Source: JAWKVD01 sp041398225
GTDB lineage: Bacteria > Pseudomonadota > Alphaproteobacteria > Caulobacterales > Hyphomonadaceae
Assembly: GCA_041398225.1 (NCBI GenBank)
Contig: JAWKVD010000024.1
Span: forward strand, 1 to 51,940
Direction: 5' to 3'
Length of the DNA: 51,940 bases
Under the pieces are notes generated by a model, which saw only the letters and a list, made by a program, of their open reading frames with translations, searched no databases and was not told where the DNA came from. Positions 24,534-34,227 of this stretch are shown piece after piece. Made by a program: the position numbers and the translations under genes. Position 1 is the first letter of the stretch, and each line of letters starts with the position of its first letter.

Positions 24534-26576
24534 TTAGAAGCCGCAGTCGGACTTCAGGAAGTCGCCGATGGCCTTAAGGGTGTCCCGCGTGTTTTTCGGG
24601 GTCCACAGGTCACCCTGGTGACCCATATCCTTGACCACCATGAGCTTGGCTTTCCCGGTGCTCTTCACGGAGTTGTAGAAATCGGTGGAGTGCGACAGCG
24701 GCACGCGAACGTCGCGGTCGCCGTGGAAGATCAGGATCGGCATGGACAGCTTGGAGGTGTTCTTCTGGGGGTCCATGCCGTCGACAGTGCGTCCCTGCAG
24801 GGCGCGCTGAACGCGGTTTTCGCTCCAGTTGTTGCTGATCTGGCCGAGGTTGGCGACGCCGGCTCCGGCGATCGCGCAGCGGAACGGGCCGTTCGGGCGC
24901 ACAGCCGCGGCGAACGCCGCGAAGCCGCCGTAGGAATAGCCGAAGATCGCGATCTTGTCGGGGTTGGCGTAGCCTTCCTCGACCAACCACTTGGCGCCGT
25001 CATCCTTGTCGTCCTGCATCTTCAGGCCCCACTGGTTGTCGCCAGCGACCCAAAGTTCATGACCCCAACCCTGGCTGCCGCGGTATTGCGGCTGGAGGAC
25101 CGCGTAGCCGCGTGTCGCCAGATATTGAGTCCAGCCGGAGAAGTCCCAGCCGATATTGTCACGCGCCCACGGTCCGCCGTGGGGGTGAACGACCGCCGGC
25201 GGCGCCGGGTCGCCTTTCTTCCAGCCCGGGGGCAGGGTGAGGAACGCGGGAATTTTCATGCCGTCGCGGGCCGTGTAGTAGACCAGCTGACGCTCGCCCA
25301 TTTTATTGGGGTCGATCCACGGGCGTTCGCCGCCGATCGGCTGCACTTTCGTCCCGTCGATCAGCAGGTAGTAGGCGTCCGGATTGCGCGGGCTGTTGGT
25401 GCTGAAGAGGATACGCGAGTGTCCGTCGCCGGCTCGCTCAGCCGAAACCACGCGTTGGATCGAGACTTCCTGGCCAGGGAAGGCTTTCTCGAGGCCGGCC
25501 TGAATCGACTGCCGTTCCGCGTCGACCCAGTAGACTTCATTGCCGTACGGCCCAGCATACCGGAAGCCGAGGATTTTGCCGAAATTCGAGGCCTCGTCGC
25601 CGAGGATGACGCCGGAAGCGTCATAGTCGGGATGGGCGAACACCACCTCGTCGTCGAACTTGTCGGTTTTGGCGTCGTACAGATAGATCGCCGTCTTGTC
25701 GGAGAACTTGTCCGTCGCGACAAAGTACTTGCCGGTCTTTTCGTCGAAGCCGAGCACCGAGACGTCGTGACGGCCCTTGGAGGTCGTCGTCAGGGGCGCT
25801 TCAAGGTCGAAGTTTCCCGTGTCGCGATTGAGGATGTAGGTCTCGATGTCGTAGACGCCGTCGCCCTTGGGTTCGATCTTACCCCTGGTGAGCACATCGC
25901 CGGTCCGGCGATCGAGCAGGCCGACCTGCAAATTGCCGATATCGCGGAAGAGAAGCTCGCTCTTCTGGGTCTTCAGATCGACCTTGTAGAACCGGTTCTC
26001 GAGGCTGGCGGTGTCCAGACGGCTGATGATGATCGAGCTGTCGTCGAGGGGCAGGGTCTCGACCACGCTGGATGTGCCGGCGATCTCAAGGCACTTGCGC
26101 ATGATCTCCGTCATGTCCGGCTTGCGGCTTTGAGCGAAGGGCTGCTCGAATTTCTTGATCGTCTTGTCCGTGAGATAGAGCTTGCGGACCCACGTTTTGG
26201 TGGCGCCGGTCGAACGGCCTTCGCCGCATCCGTTGAGGTTGCCGGTCCACGGCTGATTCGCCTGAACGAAGACGGCGCCCGCCTTCAGCGCGCCCGCGCC
26301 GCGAAACATCATTTTTCCGCTGGTCGGGGTGATTGACGAAATCTGCAGGGGTTTGTTCGGGTCGAGATTCGTGAGGTCCCAGACGGCGAGGGCCGCCAGG
26401 TCTTCGTCACGAGGATCCGCAACCAATCCAACGAGGAAATCGCCCTCGCGCGACATGGAAACGCCTGAAACGGCAGCCGCTCGCGCCATGTCTTCGGGCA
26501 TAAGCGCCTGAGCGCTGGCCGATCCAGCGCCTATGGAGCCCGTCACCGCAAGGGTGAGGAGTAATTTTCCGAGCAA
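24534..26576 (-). CDS. Exported S9 family prolyl oligopeptidase-like peptidase
   Basis: A serine peptidase of family S9, with an N-terminal beta-propeller (about 30-430) and a C-terminal alpha/beta-hydrolase domain. The catalytic triad is visible: S548 in GYSYGG, D622 in HGDRDVRVP and H653 in DMGHQGD. The frame is open upstream to 26726, but the chosen start is TTG at 26576 (680 residues): AAAAGGGG lies 5 bases upstream and the product then begins with a signal peptide ending SASA-QA. An exported enzyme cleaving oligopeptides in the periplasm is expected. It is divergent from the TonB-dependent receptor gene (286 bp between them), which suggests linked peptide uptake and degradation. Confidence 0.9.
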   Translation of the reverse strand: MLGKLLLTLAVTGSIGAGSASAQALMPEDMARAAAVSGVSMSREGDFLVGLVADPRDEDLAALAVWDLTNLDPNKPLQISSITPTSGKMMFRGAGALKAGAVFVQANQPWTGNLNGCGEGRSTGATKTWVRKLYLTDKTIKKFEQPFAQSRKPDMTEIMRKCLEIAGTSSVVETLPLDDSSIIISRLDTASLENRFYKVDLKTQKSELLFRDIGNLQVGLLDRRTGDVLTRGKIEPKGDGVYDIETYILNRDTGNFDLEAPLTTTSKGRHDVSVLGFDEKTGKYFVATDKFSDKTAIYLYDAKTDKFDDEVVFAHPDYDASGVILGDEASNFGKILGFRYAGPYGNEVYWVDAERQSIQAGLEKAFPGQEVSIQRVVSAERAGDGHSRILFSTNSPRNPDAYYLLIDGTKVQPIGGERPWIDPNKMGERQLVYYTARDGMKIPAFLTLPPGWKKGDPAPPAVVHPHGGPWARDNIGWDFSGWTQYLATRGYAVLQPQYRGSQGWGHELWVAGDNQWGLKMQDDKDDGAKWLVEEGYANPDKIAIFGYSYGGFAAFAAAVRPNGPFRCAIAGAGVANLGQISNNWSENRVQRALQGRTVDGMDPQKNTSKLSMPILIFHGDRDVRVPLSHSTDFYNSVKSTGKAKLMVVKDMGHQGDLWTPKNTRDTLKAIGDFLKSDCGF

Positions 26577-26862
26577 AGTTGACCCCTTTTGCCAGTCCAG
26601 TTTTGTGATGAGCGGGCCCGATGTTGCTGCGGCAGGCTGATCCTCGCAAGTCCCAGAAGGCTGTGATCCGGAAATTGGAAAAATTTGCCTCATTCGCACG
26701 GGTGGTTTGTATCCGAAATGCAACACGGGTGACCGAAATGCGTCAGTTTCTTGATGCTAGCGTGTCTAAATTATTGATGCCGAGTTGAACAGCGTGCCAA
26801 GTATCGCAGCGCCCGAGTCAGGACGGGTCATTCATTCATCGGCATTCTGGGGTCTCACACTC

Positions 26863-29814
26863 ATGCAGAAATCGAACGCATCCCTGCGTCGCCTGTTCTT
26901 TGGCGGAGCGGCACTTGGAGCACTCACCCTCGCAATCGGAGCGGCTTCGGCGCAAACGCCCGAGCCCCAAACTCCGGCTGACACGGTTTCTGCGCCGCAG
27001 GGTCAGGAAGACGGCGCCAAGCGCGAGAAGGTGGTCGTCACGGGTTCGCGTATCGCGCGCGACACCTTCACCTCGCCGTCGCCGATCACGGTGATCACGG
27101 CCGAATCGGCCCAGCTCGAAGGTCTGGTCGACACGGCCGAGATCCTTCAGGGCGCGTCGATCTCCGCGGGCTCCGTTCAGCTGAACAACGCGTTCGGCGG
27201 CTTCGTCGTCGAGGGCGGCCCGGGCATCAACTCGGTCTCGCTGCGCGGCCTCGGCGCTCAGCGCTCGCTGGTTCTGCTCAACGGTCAGCGTCCGGGTCCG
27301 GCCGGCGTTCGCGGCCAGGTCGGCGCGTTCGACCTTGGCGTCATCCCCGATTCGATCATCAGCCGTATCGACATCCTGAAGGACGGCGCGTCCTCGGTTT
27401 ACGGTTCTGACGCCGTCGCGGGTGTGGCGAACATCATCACGCGCACCAGCGTGGACAAGCCGGAACTGACCTTCCAGTACAACCAACCGTTCGAGGAAGG
27501 TGGCGAAACCTACCAGATCAACGGCGCTTGGGGTACCGACTGGGGTAACGGCAGCCTCGTTCTCGCCGCCGAGTGGGAAAAACAGGAACCGATCAAGTTC
27601 AAGGATCGCGACTACCTGTCGTGCGCTCAGGATTATGTGTTCGACAGCGCCGGCAACCGTGTCGACCGTCTGGACAACTCAGTCCTCGAAGGCACCAGCC
27701 TCGCGAACTGCAACAACATCTACTTCAACACGGTCATCAACGGCTCGAGCCGCTATATCCCGTCTCCGGACGGCGTGACGACCGGACCGATCCCGGGCTA
27801 TCGCCCGCGGACGAACTCCAGCTACACGACGTCGCCGACCGGCTATGCCTACTATGAAGACGTTCTCAATGACCCGCGTTTCGGGGAGACCTATGCGGTC
27901 GCGGGCGTTGAGCGCGTGAGCCTGTACGGTCGTACCGACGTTAACCTGTCGGCCTTCGGCGGTATCGACTGGACCACGGAAGCTCTCTACACGAACCGTC
28001 AGTACGAATCGCGCCGTGTTCGCCAGTTCTTCCCGGTGATTGCGCCGAACTTCGCTTACGACGTGCCGGGCACGTTCGGCGATGCCGGCGATAGCGTGTT
28101 CAGTTCGTCGCTCGCCCAGCCGGTTACGATCTGGCCGTCCAACACGGATGTGGATCTCGACTACTACTACATCACCACCGGCTTCGACGGTTCCTTCGAC
28201 GTGGGCAACCTGTTCACGAACTGGGCATGGTCGCTCGACGCGAACTACACGCGTTCTGAAGGCACCTACGAGAACAACTCGATCCTGGCGGAGACCGCCG
28301 GCGACTGGAACTACGCCAGCGCGGATGGCCTCTACCACGGCCCGAACTACGACCCGTTCGACCCGGATTTCCTTTCGGGCAACTACTCGCAGGAAGTCTA
28401 TGACCTGCTGTCGGGTCATGAAGTGGGTTCCACGACCTACGACCAGACCACGATCACGGGCGTGATCTCGGGTGATCTGTTCGAGCTCCCGGCCGGTCCG
28501 GTGGGCGCGGCGTTCGGCGCTGAATATCGCAAGTTCAGCATCAACGACGTTCCCAGCGAGAACTCGCAGAACGACATGCTGTGGGGTCAAACCTCGGCCG
28601 GCATCACCAAGGGCACGGACCATGTCGGCGAACTCTTCGCCGAGGTCGAGGTCCCGATCGTGCGCGGCGTTCCTGGCTTTGAAGAGTTCACGATCAGCGG
28701 CTCGACCCGTTGGTTCGACTATGACAGCTACGGTCGCGACAGCGTCTGGAAAGCCGGCTTCAACTGGCAGGTGATCCCGAGCGTTCGTTTCCGCGGCACG
28801 CAAGGTACGTCCTACCGCGCTCCGGCTCTCTACGAACTGTTCCTCGGCAACCAGACGGGCTTCCTCGGTCAGACGTCGATCGACCCCTGCATCGACTGGG
28901 GCACCAGCACGAACGACAACATCCGCGCCAACTGTGCGGCTGCTGGCGTGCCGGACGACTACAACGGCGTCGGTTCCTCGGCCCTGATCACCACTGGTGG
29001 CGGCAAAGGCGTGCTGACGGCGGAAACGTCGACGGCGAAGACGCTGGGCGTGATCTTCACGCCGAGCTTCATCGATCTGTCGATCGCGGTCGATTACTTC
29101 GACTACGAGATCGAGGATGCGGTGACGCAGCTGGGCGCCGGCACGATCCTGGGCGGTTGCTACGGTTCGCCGAACTATCCGAACGCGTTCTGTAACCTGT
29201 TCACGCGGGCTCCCGCCAGCCACCCGACGCGCGCCTATCAGATCCTGACGGTCAACGACAGCTATCTGAACGCCAACAAGCAGGCGACGCACGGCATCGA
29301 CTACTCGATCCGCTACAACCATGAGTTCAACTTCGGCCGCCTGACGGTCGATCTGAACGCCACGCAGACCAATGAAGACGTCAACCTGCTGTTCGATCCC
29401 GCCATTGCGTCGGGCTTCGACACGAACGACTTCAACGGTTCGATCGGCGATCCGGAATGGGTTGGCGATGCGCAGGTCTCCCTGCGGCGCGGCGACTTCA
29501 CCTACTCGTGGTTCGTCGACTACATCGCGGCGACATCGAACACGGTGCTCGGCTACTCTGAGAACATCACGTATCAGGGCCTGTCCGATGTCTATCGTAT
29601 CGCGCACACCGACGAGTACCTGACGCACGACTTCTCCGTGCGCTGGCGCGGCGACAAGTTCACGATCACCGGCGGTATCGCGAACGCGTTTGACGCCAAG
29701 CCCCCGATCCTCGCGACGGGCGGCGGCACGCGCCTCGGCATGATCCCGAACTTCGGTACGCAGTACGATCTGCGCGGCCGTACGGGCTTCCTGCGGGTCG
29801 GCTACGAGTTCTAG
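26863..29814 (+). CDS. TonB-dependent outer-membrane receptor
   Basis: A 983-residue receptor with a signal peptide (about 1-32, ending ASA-QT), a plug domain starting with VVVTGSRIARDTFTSPSPITVIT and containing the NGQRPG and DILKDGASSVYGSDAVAGVANIIT segments, and a 22-strand-type barrel ending with the aromatic FLRVGYEF, the usual BAM signal. It imports a large or scarce substrate using TonB energy. The substrate is unknown; the divergent S9 peptidase favours peptides. ATG 26863 (MQKSNASL) is chosen because the signal peptide starts there; an in-frame TTG at 26785 is upstream. A strong terminator follows. Confidence 0.93.
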   Translation: MQKSNASLRRLFFGGAALGALTLAIGAASAQTPEPQTPADTVSAPQGQEDGAKREKVVVTGSRIARDTFTSPSPITVITAESAQLEGLVDTAEILQGASISAGSVQLNNAFGGFVVEGGPGINSVSLRGLGAQRSLVLLNGQRPGPAGVRGQVGAFDLGVIPDSIISRIDILKDGASSVYGSDAVAGVANIITRTSVDKPELTFQYNQPFEEGGETYQINGAWGTDWGNGSLVLAAEWEKQEPIKFKDRDYLSCAQDYVFDSAGNRVDRLDNSVLEGTSLANCNNIYFNTVINGSSRYIPSPDGVTTGPIPGYRPRTNSSYTTSPTGYAYYEDVLNDPRFGETYAVAGVERVSLYGRTDVNLSAFGGIDWTTEALYTNRQYESRRVRQFFPVIAPNFAYDVPGTFGDAGDSVFSSSLAQPVTIWPSNTDVDLDYYYITTGFDGSFDVGNLFTNWAWSLDANYTRSEGTYENNSILAETAGDWNYASADGLYHGPNYDPFDPDFLSGNYSQEVYDLLSGHEVGSTTYDQTTITGVISGDLFELPAGPVGAAFGAEYRKFSINDVPSENSQNDMLWGQTSAGITKGTDHVGELFAEVEVPIVRGVPGFEEFTISGSTRWFDYDSYGRDSVWKAGFNWQVIPSVRFRGTQGTSYRAPALYELFLGNQTGFLGQTSIDPCIDWGTSTNDNIRANCAAAGVPDDYNGVGSSALITTGGGKGVLTAETSTAKTLGVIFTPSFIDLSIAVDYFDYEIEDAVTQLGAGTILGGCYGSPNYPNAFCNLFTRAPASHPTRAYQILTVNDSYLNANKQATHGIDYSIRYNHEFNFGRLTVDLNATQTNEDVNLLFDPAIASGFDTNDFNGSIGDPEWVGDAQVSLRRGDFTYSWFVDYIAATSNTVLGYSENITYQGLSDVYRIAHTDEYLTHDFSVRWRGDKFTITGGIANAFDAKPPILATGGGTRLGMIPNFGTQYDLRGRTGFLRVGYEF

Positions 29815-29840
29815 TCCTCCGGGCAGAACGAAAATCGGAA

Positions 29841-29867
29841 GGGGCCGCGCATTGCGCGGCCCCTTTT
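29841..29867 (+). terminator. Intrinsic terminator after TonB receptor gene
   Basis: A perfect 10-bp stem GGGGCCGCGC/GCGCGGCCCC with an ATT loop, followed by TTTT, lies 26 bases after the receptor stop codon. A strong factor-independent terminator. Confidence 0.92.
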
Positions 29868-29991
29868 CGATTCAGGCGGTAAAATCGGGCCGAAAAGGCG
29901 TAGCGGTCGCGGGATGGCGCGCGGCGGGGCCTCCCAGCGTTGCATTCGTCAGGCGTGGGTTACCGCTCGTGGTTAGGCTTCGCCAACCGGA

Positions 29992-31578
29992 TCAGATAGC
30001 GCGCTTGCGGTCTTTCCAGTACGGATCTCGGACCTGTTGACGCAGAACCTTTCCGGCGGCCGACCGGGGCAGGGCCTCGACGAAGTCGATCGTGCGCGGA
30101 CGCTGGAAGCCGGGAAGCGACTCTTTCGCGAAATCGAGGATCGATTGAACGAGTTCGTCGCCGGGCTCGTAGCCGGGTTTTAGCTCCACCACGGCCTTGA
30201 TCTCCTCGCCCCAATCCTCGTTGGGAACGCCGACGACTGCGGCGTCTGCGATCGCGGGATGGCGGATGATCACCTCGTCGATCGCGACGGGGTAGATGTT
30301 GACGCCGCCGGAGATGATCAGTTCGGCGGACCGTCCGGTCAGGAACAGGTATCCTTCATCATCGAAGTACCCCATGTCGCCGAGCGTGTAGTAATCGCCG
30401 CGATAGCTGGAGCGGGTTTTCTCCGGGTCTTTATAGTATTCGAAGCGGCCGGTGTCGGGCGCCTTGATGTAGATGGTTCCGCTGGTTCCCTGGGGCGCTT
30501 CAGCGCCTTCCGCGTCGAGGATCTTGAGCTCGACGCCGTCCACGGGCTGACCTACCGTGCCGGGCTTCCTCAGCCAGTCGTGCGGCTCCACGAAGACGCC
30601 GCCGCCTTCGGTGGAGGAATAGTATTCGTAGATCACCGGCCCCCACCAATCCATCATCGACTGTTTGACATGCGCGGGGCAGGGCGCGGCGCCATGCAGC
30701 ACCCACCGCATGGTGGAGAGATCGTAGCGCCTCTTGGCCTCGTCAGGCAGCTGCAGCATTCGGTGCATCATGGTGGGCACCACATGCGTGTGCGTGGCCC
30801 GATGTGTTTCGATCATGCGCAGCGTTTGTTCGGCGTCCCACTTGTCCATGAGCACGCAGGTCACCCCGGCGATCAGGGGCGTCACCAGGTTCAGAGCCAG
30901 CGGGGCGGCGTGATAAAGAGGCCCGGTGATGATTGCGACGTCCTCGCCAGCGCGGAACCCGGCCGTTTCGTTGATCTTGTTGGTGAGCTGCGAGACCGTC
31001 GGGCGGACCGGGCGGAACACGCCTTTGGGGCGACCAGTCGTGCCGGACGTATAGAGCATGTAGGCGCCCGGCTCCCCGTCGGTGATGTCGGATGCATCCT
31101 CCGCCGCCACGGCGTCGTCATAGGCGCTGAAGCCTTCGATATCGCCGCCGAAGGCGAGCTTCAGCACGAGCTTGTCCGAGCGCCGCGCGGCTTCAATGGC
31201 GGCCTCGGCGAAACGGGCGCTGGCGACCATGGCGCGCGCGTCGCAGTTGTCGACAATGTAGGCCACCGTGTCGGGCGACTGGTGCCAGTTCACCGGGGTC
31301 AGCCTGAGGCCCGCGCGTTGGGTGGCGGCCCAGGTTTCCACGAACTCAGCCGAGTTGTGGGCCAGAAGCGCAACGGAATCGCCGGTCTTGAGCCCCGCCG
31401 ACCGGAAAGCGCGCGCCAGCTGGTTGGCCCGGGCGTTCAGTTCGCGCCAGGTTCGGGTCGAACCATCGGCCATGATCAGGGCGGACTGGTCCGGGCGGTG
31501 GCGGGCATGGACCGCGATCGGCATGCCGCGCGCGATAAGCTCCTCGTCGGGCAGTTGGTTCGCCGTCGCCTGTTGCAT
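29992..31578 (-). CDS. Acyl-CoA ligase / AMP-dependent synthetase (first of two)
   Basis: A 528-residue adenylate-forming enzyme of the ANL superfamily that activates a carboxylic acid to its CoA thioester with ATP. Core motifs are YTSGTTGRPKG (about 173-183), YYSSTEGGG (about 316), TGRSAELIISGGVNIYP (hinge region) and the C-terminal catalytic lysine in SAAGKVLRQQ (about 514). The start at 31578 (MQQATAN) has AGGGA about 8 bases upstream; an upstream in-frame ATG is less well placed. It is the last gene of a three-gene minus-strand unit with a second ligase and a crotonase. Chain length and substrate cannot be predicted. Confidence 0.9.
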   Translation of the reverse strand: MQQATANQLPDEELIARGMPIAVHARHRPDQSALIMADGSTRTWRELNARANQLARAFRSAGLKTGDSVALLAHNSAEFVETWAATQRAGLRLTPVNWHQSPDTVAYIVDNCDARAMVASARFAEAAIEAARRSDKLVLKLAFGGDIEGFSAYDDAVAAEDASDITDGEPGAYMLYTSGTTGRPKGVFRPVRPTVSQLTNKINETAGFRAGEDVAIITGPLYHAAPLALNLVTPLIAGVTCVLMDKWDAEQTLRMIETHRATHTHVVPTMMHRMLQLPDEAKRRYDLSTMRWVLHGAAPCPAHVKQSMMDWWGPVIYEYYSSTEGGGVFVEPHDWLRKPGTVGQPVDGVELKILDAEGAEAPQGTSGTIYIKAPDTGRFEYYKDPEKTRSSYRGDYYTLGDMGYFDDEGYLFLTGRSAELIISGGVNIYPVAIDEVIIRHPAIADAAVVGVPNEDWGEEIKAVVELKPGYEPGDELVQSILDFAKESLPGFQRPRTIDFVEALPRSAAGKVLRQQVRDPYWKDRKRAI

Positions 31579-31693
31579 GGGTCGTTTCCCTGTACCGGTT
31601 CCGGTTGTTTCCGGAACTCGGATTACAGTCCGCACTCTAGTCGGAGGAGATCAGGCCCGACAAGCGCCGTCGGGCGCGCGCTTGGCGGCTGCG

Positions 31694-33244
31694 TCAGGCC
31701 GGCGGCAGCGTGTCGCGCAGCTCCCGTTTGAGCACTTTGCCGATCGGCGAGCGGGGCAGCGTGTCGACGATCTTCAGGATCGCGATCCGCTGCATTCTGC
31801 CCAGTTGATCGTTGGCCCAGGCGCGCAGCGCGTCCGGATCTGCGGTCGTTCCGGGTTTCAACACCACGAACGCGGCTGGCGTTTCGCCCCAGTCGCGGGA
31901 CGGCGCGGCGACAACGGCGCATTCGGCGACGGCCTCGTGTCGCGACAGGACCGCTTCGAGATCGGCGGGATAAATGTTGAAGCCGCCCGAGATGATCATG
32001 TCCTTCTTGCGATCGCCCAGGATCATGAAGCCGTCCTGGTCGAAGCGACCGACATCGCCTGTGCGAATAAAGCGCAGGCCGTCCGGGCTGTACCATTCCG
32101 CCTCGGCGGTCTTCTCCGGCAGATTGTGATAGCCGCTCATCATCGCCATGGAGCGCCCCACGACCTCGCCAAGTTCTCCGGCGGGCAGCTCCTTGCCGTT
32201 CTCGTCGATGACGCGGATGTCGTGGCCTTCGGCGGGCTGACCGACCGTGTGCAGCTTGTCGGGGTTTTCATGCGCCTTGAGTACGCATGTGCCGCCGCCT
32301 TCGGTCATGCCGTAGAATTCCACCAAGCCGCCCGGCCAGCGCTTCAGCACATCCGCCTTCAGGTCGGCCGGGAAGGGTGCGCTCGTGCAGGTCTTCATAT
32401 GGAAAGACGACAGATCGAAGCTGTCGAAGTCGAGAAGATCCATGATCCTGCGATATTGAACGGGCACCAGCATGGCGTGGGTCGCGTGGTGTTCCTGCGC
32501 CAGCTCGAGGAATTTCCGGGCGTCGAACTTGCGCATCAGGATCAGGGTCCCGCCGCGCACCAGAGTCGGAATGACGCTCACGAGCGTGGTGTTGGAATAA
32601 AGCGGGGTGGAGGCGACCGTGACGCATTCGGGGCCATACCCTTGCGACTCCGACCGGCGCACATGTCCCCAGCGCATAGCGTGCGGCTGTACGATGCCCT
32701 TCGGCGTACCGGTGGTTCCGGACGAGTAGATGATGTTGAAGGGCGAAGCCGGGTCGATATCTACCGGCGTCGGCTTCGAGCCTTCCGGCGCCAACCATTC
32801 GCTGAAGGAAACCGCGTGCGTTCCCTCAATGGCGACGCGCTTCGGTTTGGGGGCGTCCTCCAGCCCGTCCAGAGCGGCCGCCACGGCGTCATCGCAGAAC
32901 AACAGACCGGCGGCGCAGTCGCGGATCATCGCGGCGAGCGCTTGCGGGGTCGACGAAGGCGACAGCGGGCAGGCGGCCGCACCGACGCGAAGCGCCGCCA
33001 GGAACACGACGACATATTCGATAGAGGAAGGCGCGCAGATCGCGGCCGCGCCGCCCTGGCCGACGCCGTCGCGTTGCATCGAGGAAGCTGCGCGATCGAC
33101 CAGCACGTCGAGTTCGGCGTAGCTAACCTGCCGATCGCCCTCGACGACGGCGATGTGTCCGGGCCGTTCGGCGGCATGCGCGCGCACCAGGTCGGACATG
33201 GTCGCGAACGGGGAGCTGAGAAGTTTCTCGGACGATAGGCTCAT
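31694..33244 (-). CDS. Acyl-CoA ligase / AMP-dependent synthetase (second of two)
   Basis: A 516-residue ANL-superfamily enzyme with YSSGTTGTPKG (about 171-181), EFYGMTEGGG (about 310), GDRKKDMIISGGFNIYP (hinge) and the catalytic lysine in SPIGKVLKREL (about 505). It resembles the other ligase in this operon in layout but differs clearly in sequence, so it is not a recent tandem duplicate; the two may act on different acids. It begins 13 bp after the crotonase stop and ends 115 bp before the next ligase. The substrate is unknown. Confidence 0.9.
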   Translation of the reverse strand: MSLSSEKLLSSPFATMSDLVRAHAAERPGHIAVVEGDRQVSYAELDVLVDRAASSMQRDGVGQGGAAAICAPSSIEYVVVFLAALRVGAAACPLSPSSTPQALAAMIRDCAAGLLFCDDAVAAALDGLEDAPKPKRVAIEGTHAVSFSEWLAPEGSKPTPVDIDPASPFNIIYSSGTTGTPKGIVQPHAMRWGHVRRSESQGYGPECVTVASTPLYSNTTLVSVIPTLVRGGTLILMRKFDARKFLELAQEHHATHAMLVPVQYRRIMDLLDFDSFDLSSFHMKTCTSAPFPADLKADVLKRWPGGLVEFYGMTEGGGTCVLKAHENPDKLHTVGQPAEGHDIRVIDENGKELPAGELGEVVGRSMAMMSGYHNLPEKTAEAEWYSPDGLRFIRTGDVGRFDQDGFMILGDRKKDMIISGGFNIYPADLEAVLSRHEAVAECAVVAAPSRDWGETPAAFVVLKPGTTADPDALRAWANDQLGRMQRIAILKIVDTLPRSPIGKVLKRELRDTLPPA

Positions 33245-33256
33245 GTACGGATCACC

Positions 33257-34063
33257 CTATTCGCCAGTGAAGACCGGCTTTTGTTTGGTCATGAAGGACT
33301 CGCGGCCGGCCGCGAAATCCTTGCTGTCGAAACATGTGTCGATGGCCGCCTGCGCGGTCTCGCGCGGCAGAAGTCCGGACGCGTGAAGGTGGCTCGCCTT
33401 GACGGCGGCCAGCGTCAGCGGCGCCTTACCGGCGATTTCGCGCGCGAGCTTGAGCGTTTCATCTTCCAGGGCGTCGGGCGCGGTCACCAGAGACACCAGC
33501 CCGATGCGCCGCGCGTCTTCGGCGTCAATTCTGCGGGCGGACAGCGCCATGTATTTGGCGGCGGCCGGGCCAACCAGCTGGGTGAGGCGGGTGTAGTTGT
33601 CGAGTTCATATCCCAGTCCGAGATTGGCGGGCGGCACGCCGAACTGGGCGTCGTCGGCGCAAATCCTGATGTCGCAGGCCGATGCGATCACGACGCCGCC
33701 GCCAATGCAGTAACCGCGGATCATCGCGATCACCGGCTTTGGCGATTCCAGCAGCGAAGCCGTCGCGGCGGTGACCGCCGCTGTGAAGCCACGGTTTAGA
33801 TCGGAATTGGCGCGCTCGGTCTCGAACTCGGAAATGTCCGCCCCGGAAACGAAGGCGGCGTCGCCGGCCCCGCGAGCGATAACGATGCGGACATCCTTGC
33901 GGGCATTCAGCGCAGCCATCGCCTGCGGGATGGCGTTCCACATTCCGCGATTGACCGCGTTCATCATTTTCGGGCGGTTGAACACCAGCCAGCCAAACGG
34001 GGGTTCAAAGCGAACGATGAGGCGTCCGTCTTCGAACTCCAGCATGTCTTGTTCGTCGGTCAT
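33257..34063 (-). CDS. Enoyl-CoA hydratase/isomerase (crotonase) family protein, atypical active site
   Basis: A 268-residue crotonase-fold protein. The oxyanion-hole elements are present (FVSGADISEF about 73-82; GYCIGGGVVIASACDIRI about 118-135). The two glutamates used by classical enoyl-CoA hydratases appear to be missing: the first position reads V in GGGVVIA, and the PE of the second reads PP in FGVPPANLGLGYELD. It may therefore catalyse another crotonase reaction such as isomerisation, decarboxylation or thioester hydrolysis. The start at 34063 (MTDEQD) has AGGGGA upstream; the longer open frame is not used. First gene of the operon with two acyl-CoA ligases, divergent from xdhC. Confidence 0.88.
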   Translation of the reverse strand: MTDEQDMLEFEDGRLIVRFEPPFGWLVFNRPKMMNAVNRGMWNAIPQAMAALNARKDVRIVIARGAGDAAFVSGADISEFETERANSDLNRGFTAAVTAATASLLESPKPVIAMIRGYCIGGGVVIASACDIRICADDAQFGVPPANLGLGYELDNYTRLTQLVGPAAAKYMALSARRIDAEDARRIGLVSLVTAPDALEDETLKLAREIAGKAPLTLAAVKASHLHASGLLPRETAQAAIDTCFDSKDFAAGRESFMTKQKPVFTGE

Positions 34064-34227
34064 TCCGCGTCCCCTGCGCCTCGACTGGCGCGGTCGTCTG
34101 CAATAGCCCATATTGATCGCAAGCGGAGGGTTCCGGCTCGCAACGGACCCAGCGGTATGCCGATCAGGCCGGCTTGCGCAAGTGCGCGGGCGGGCCAATC
34201 CGCCCGGCGGCAAGTCACAGGATCACG

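Noticed and set aside
24480..26336. 618-codon open frame opposite the S9 peptidase gene
   Set aside because: Antisense shadow caused by GC-rich codon use; the minus strand has a full catalytic triad and signal peptide.
27679..29628. 649-codon open frame opposite the TonB receptor gene
   Set aside because: Antisense shadow; product is Arg/Val-rich with no domain, while the plus strand has a complete receptor.
31268..33238. 656-codon open frame opposite the two acyl-CoA ligases
   Set aside because: Spans the gap between two well-supported genes and has no domain features.
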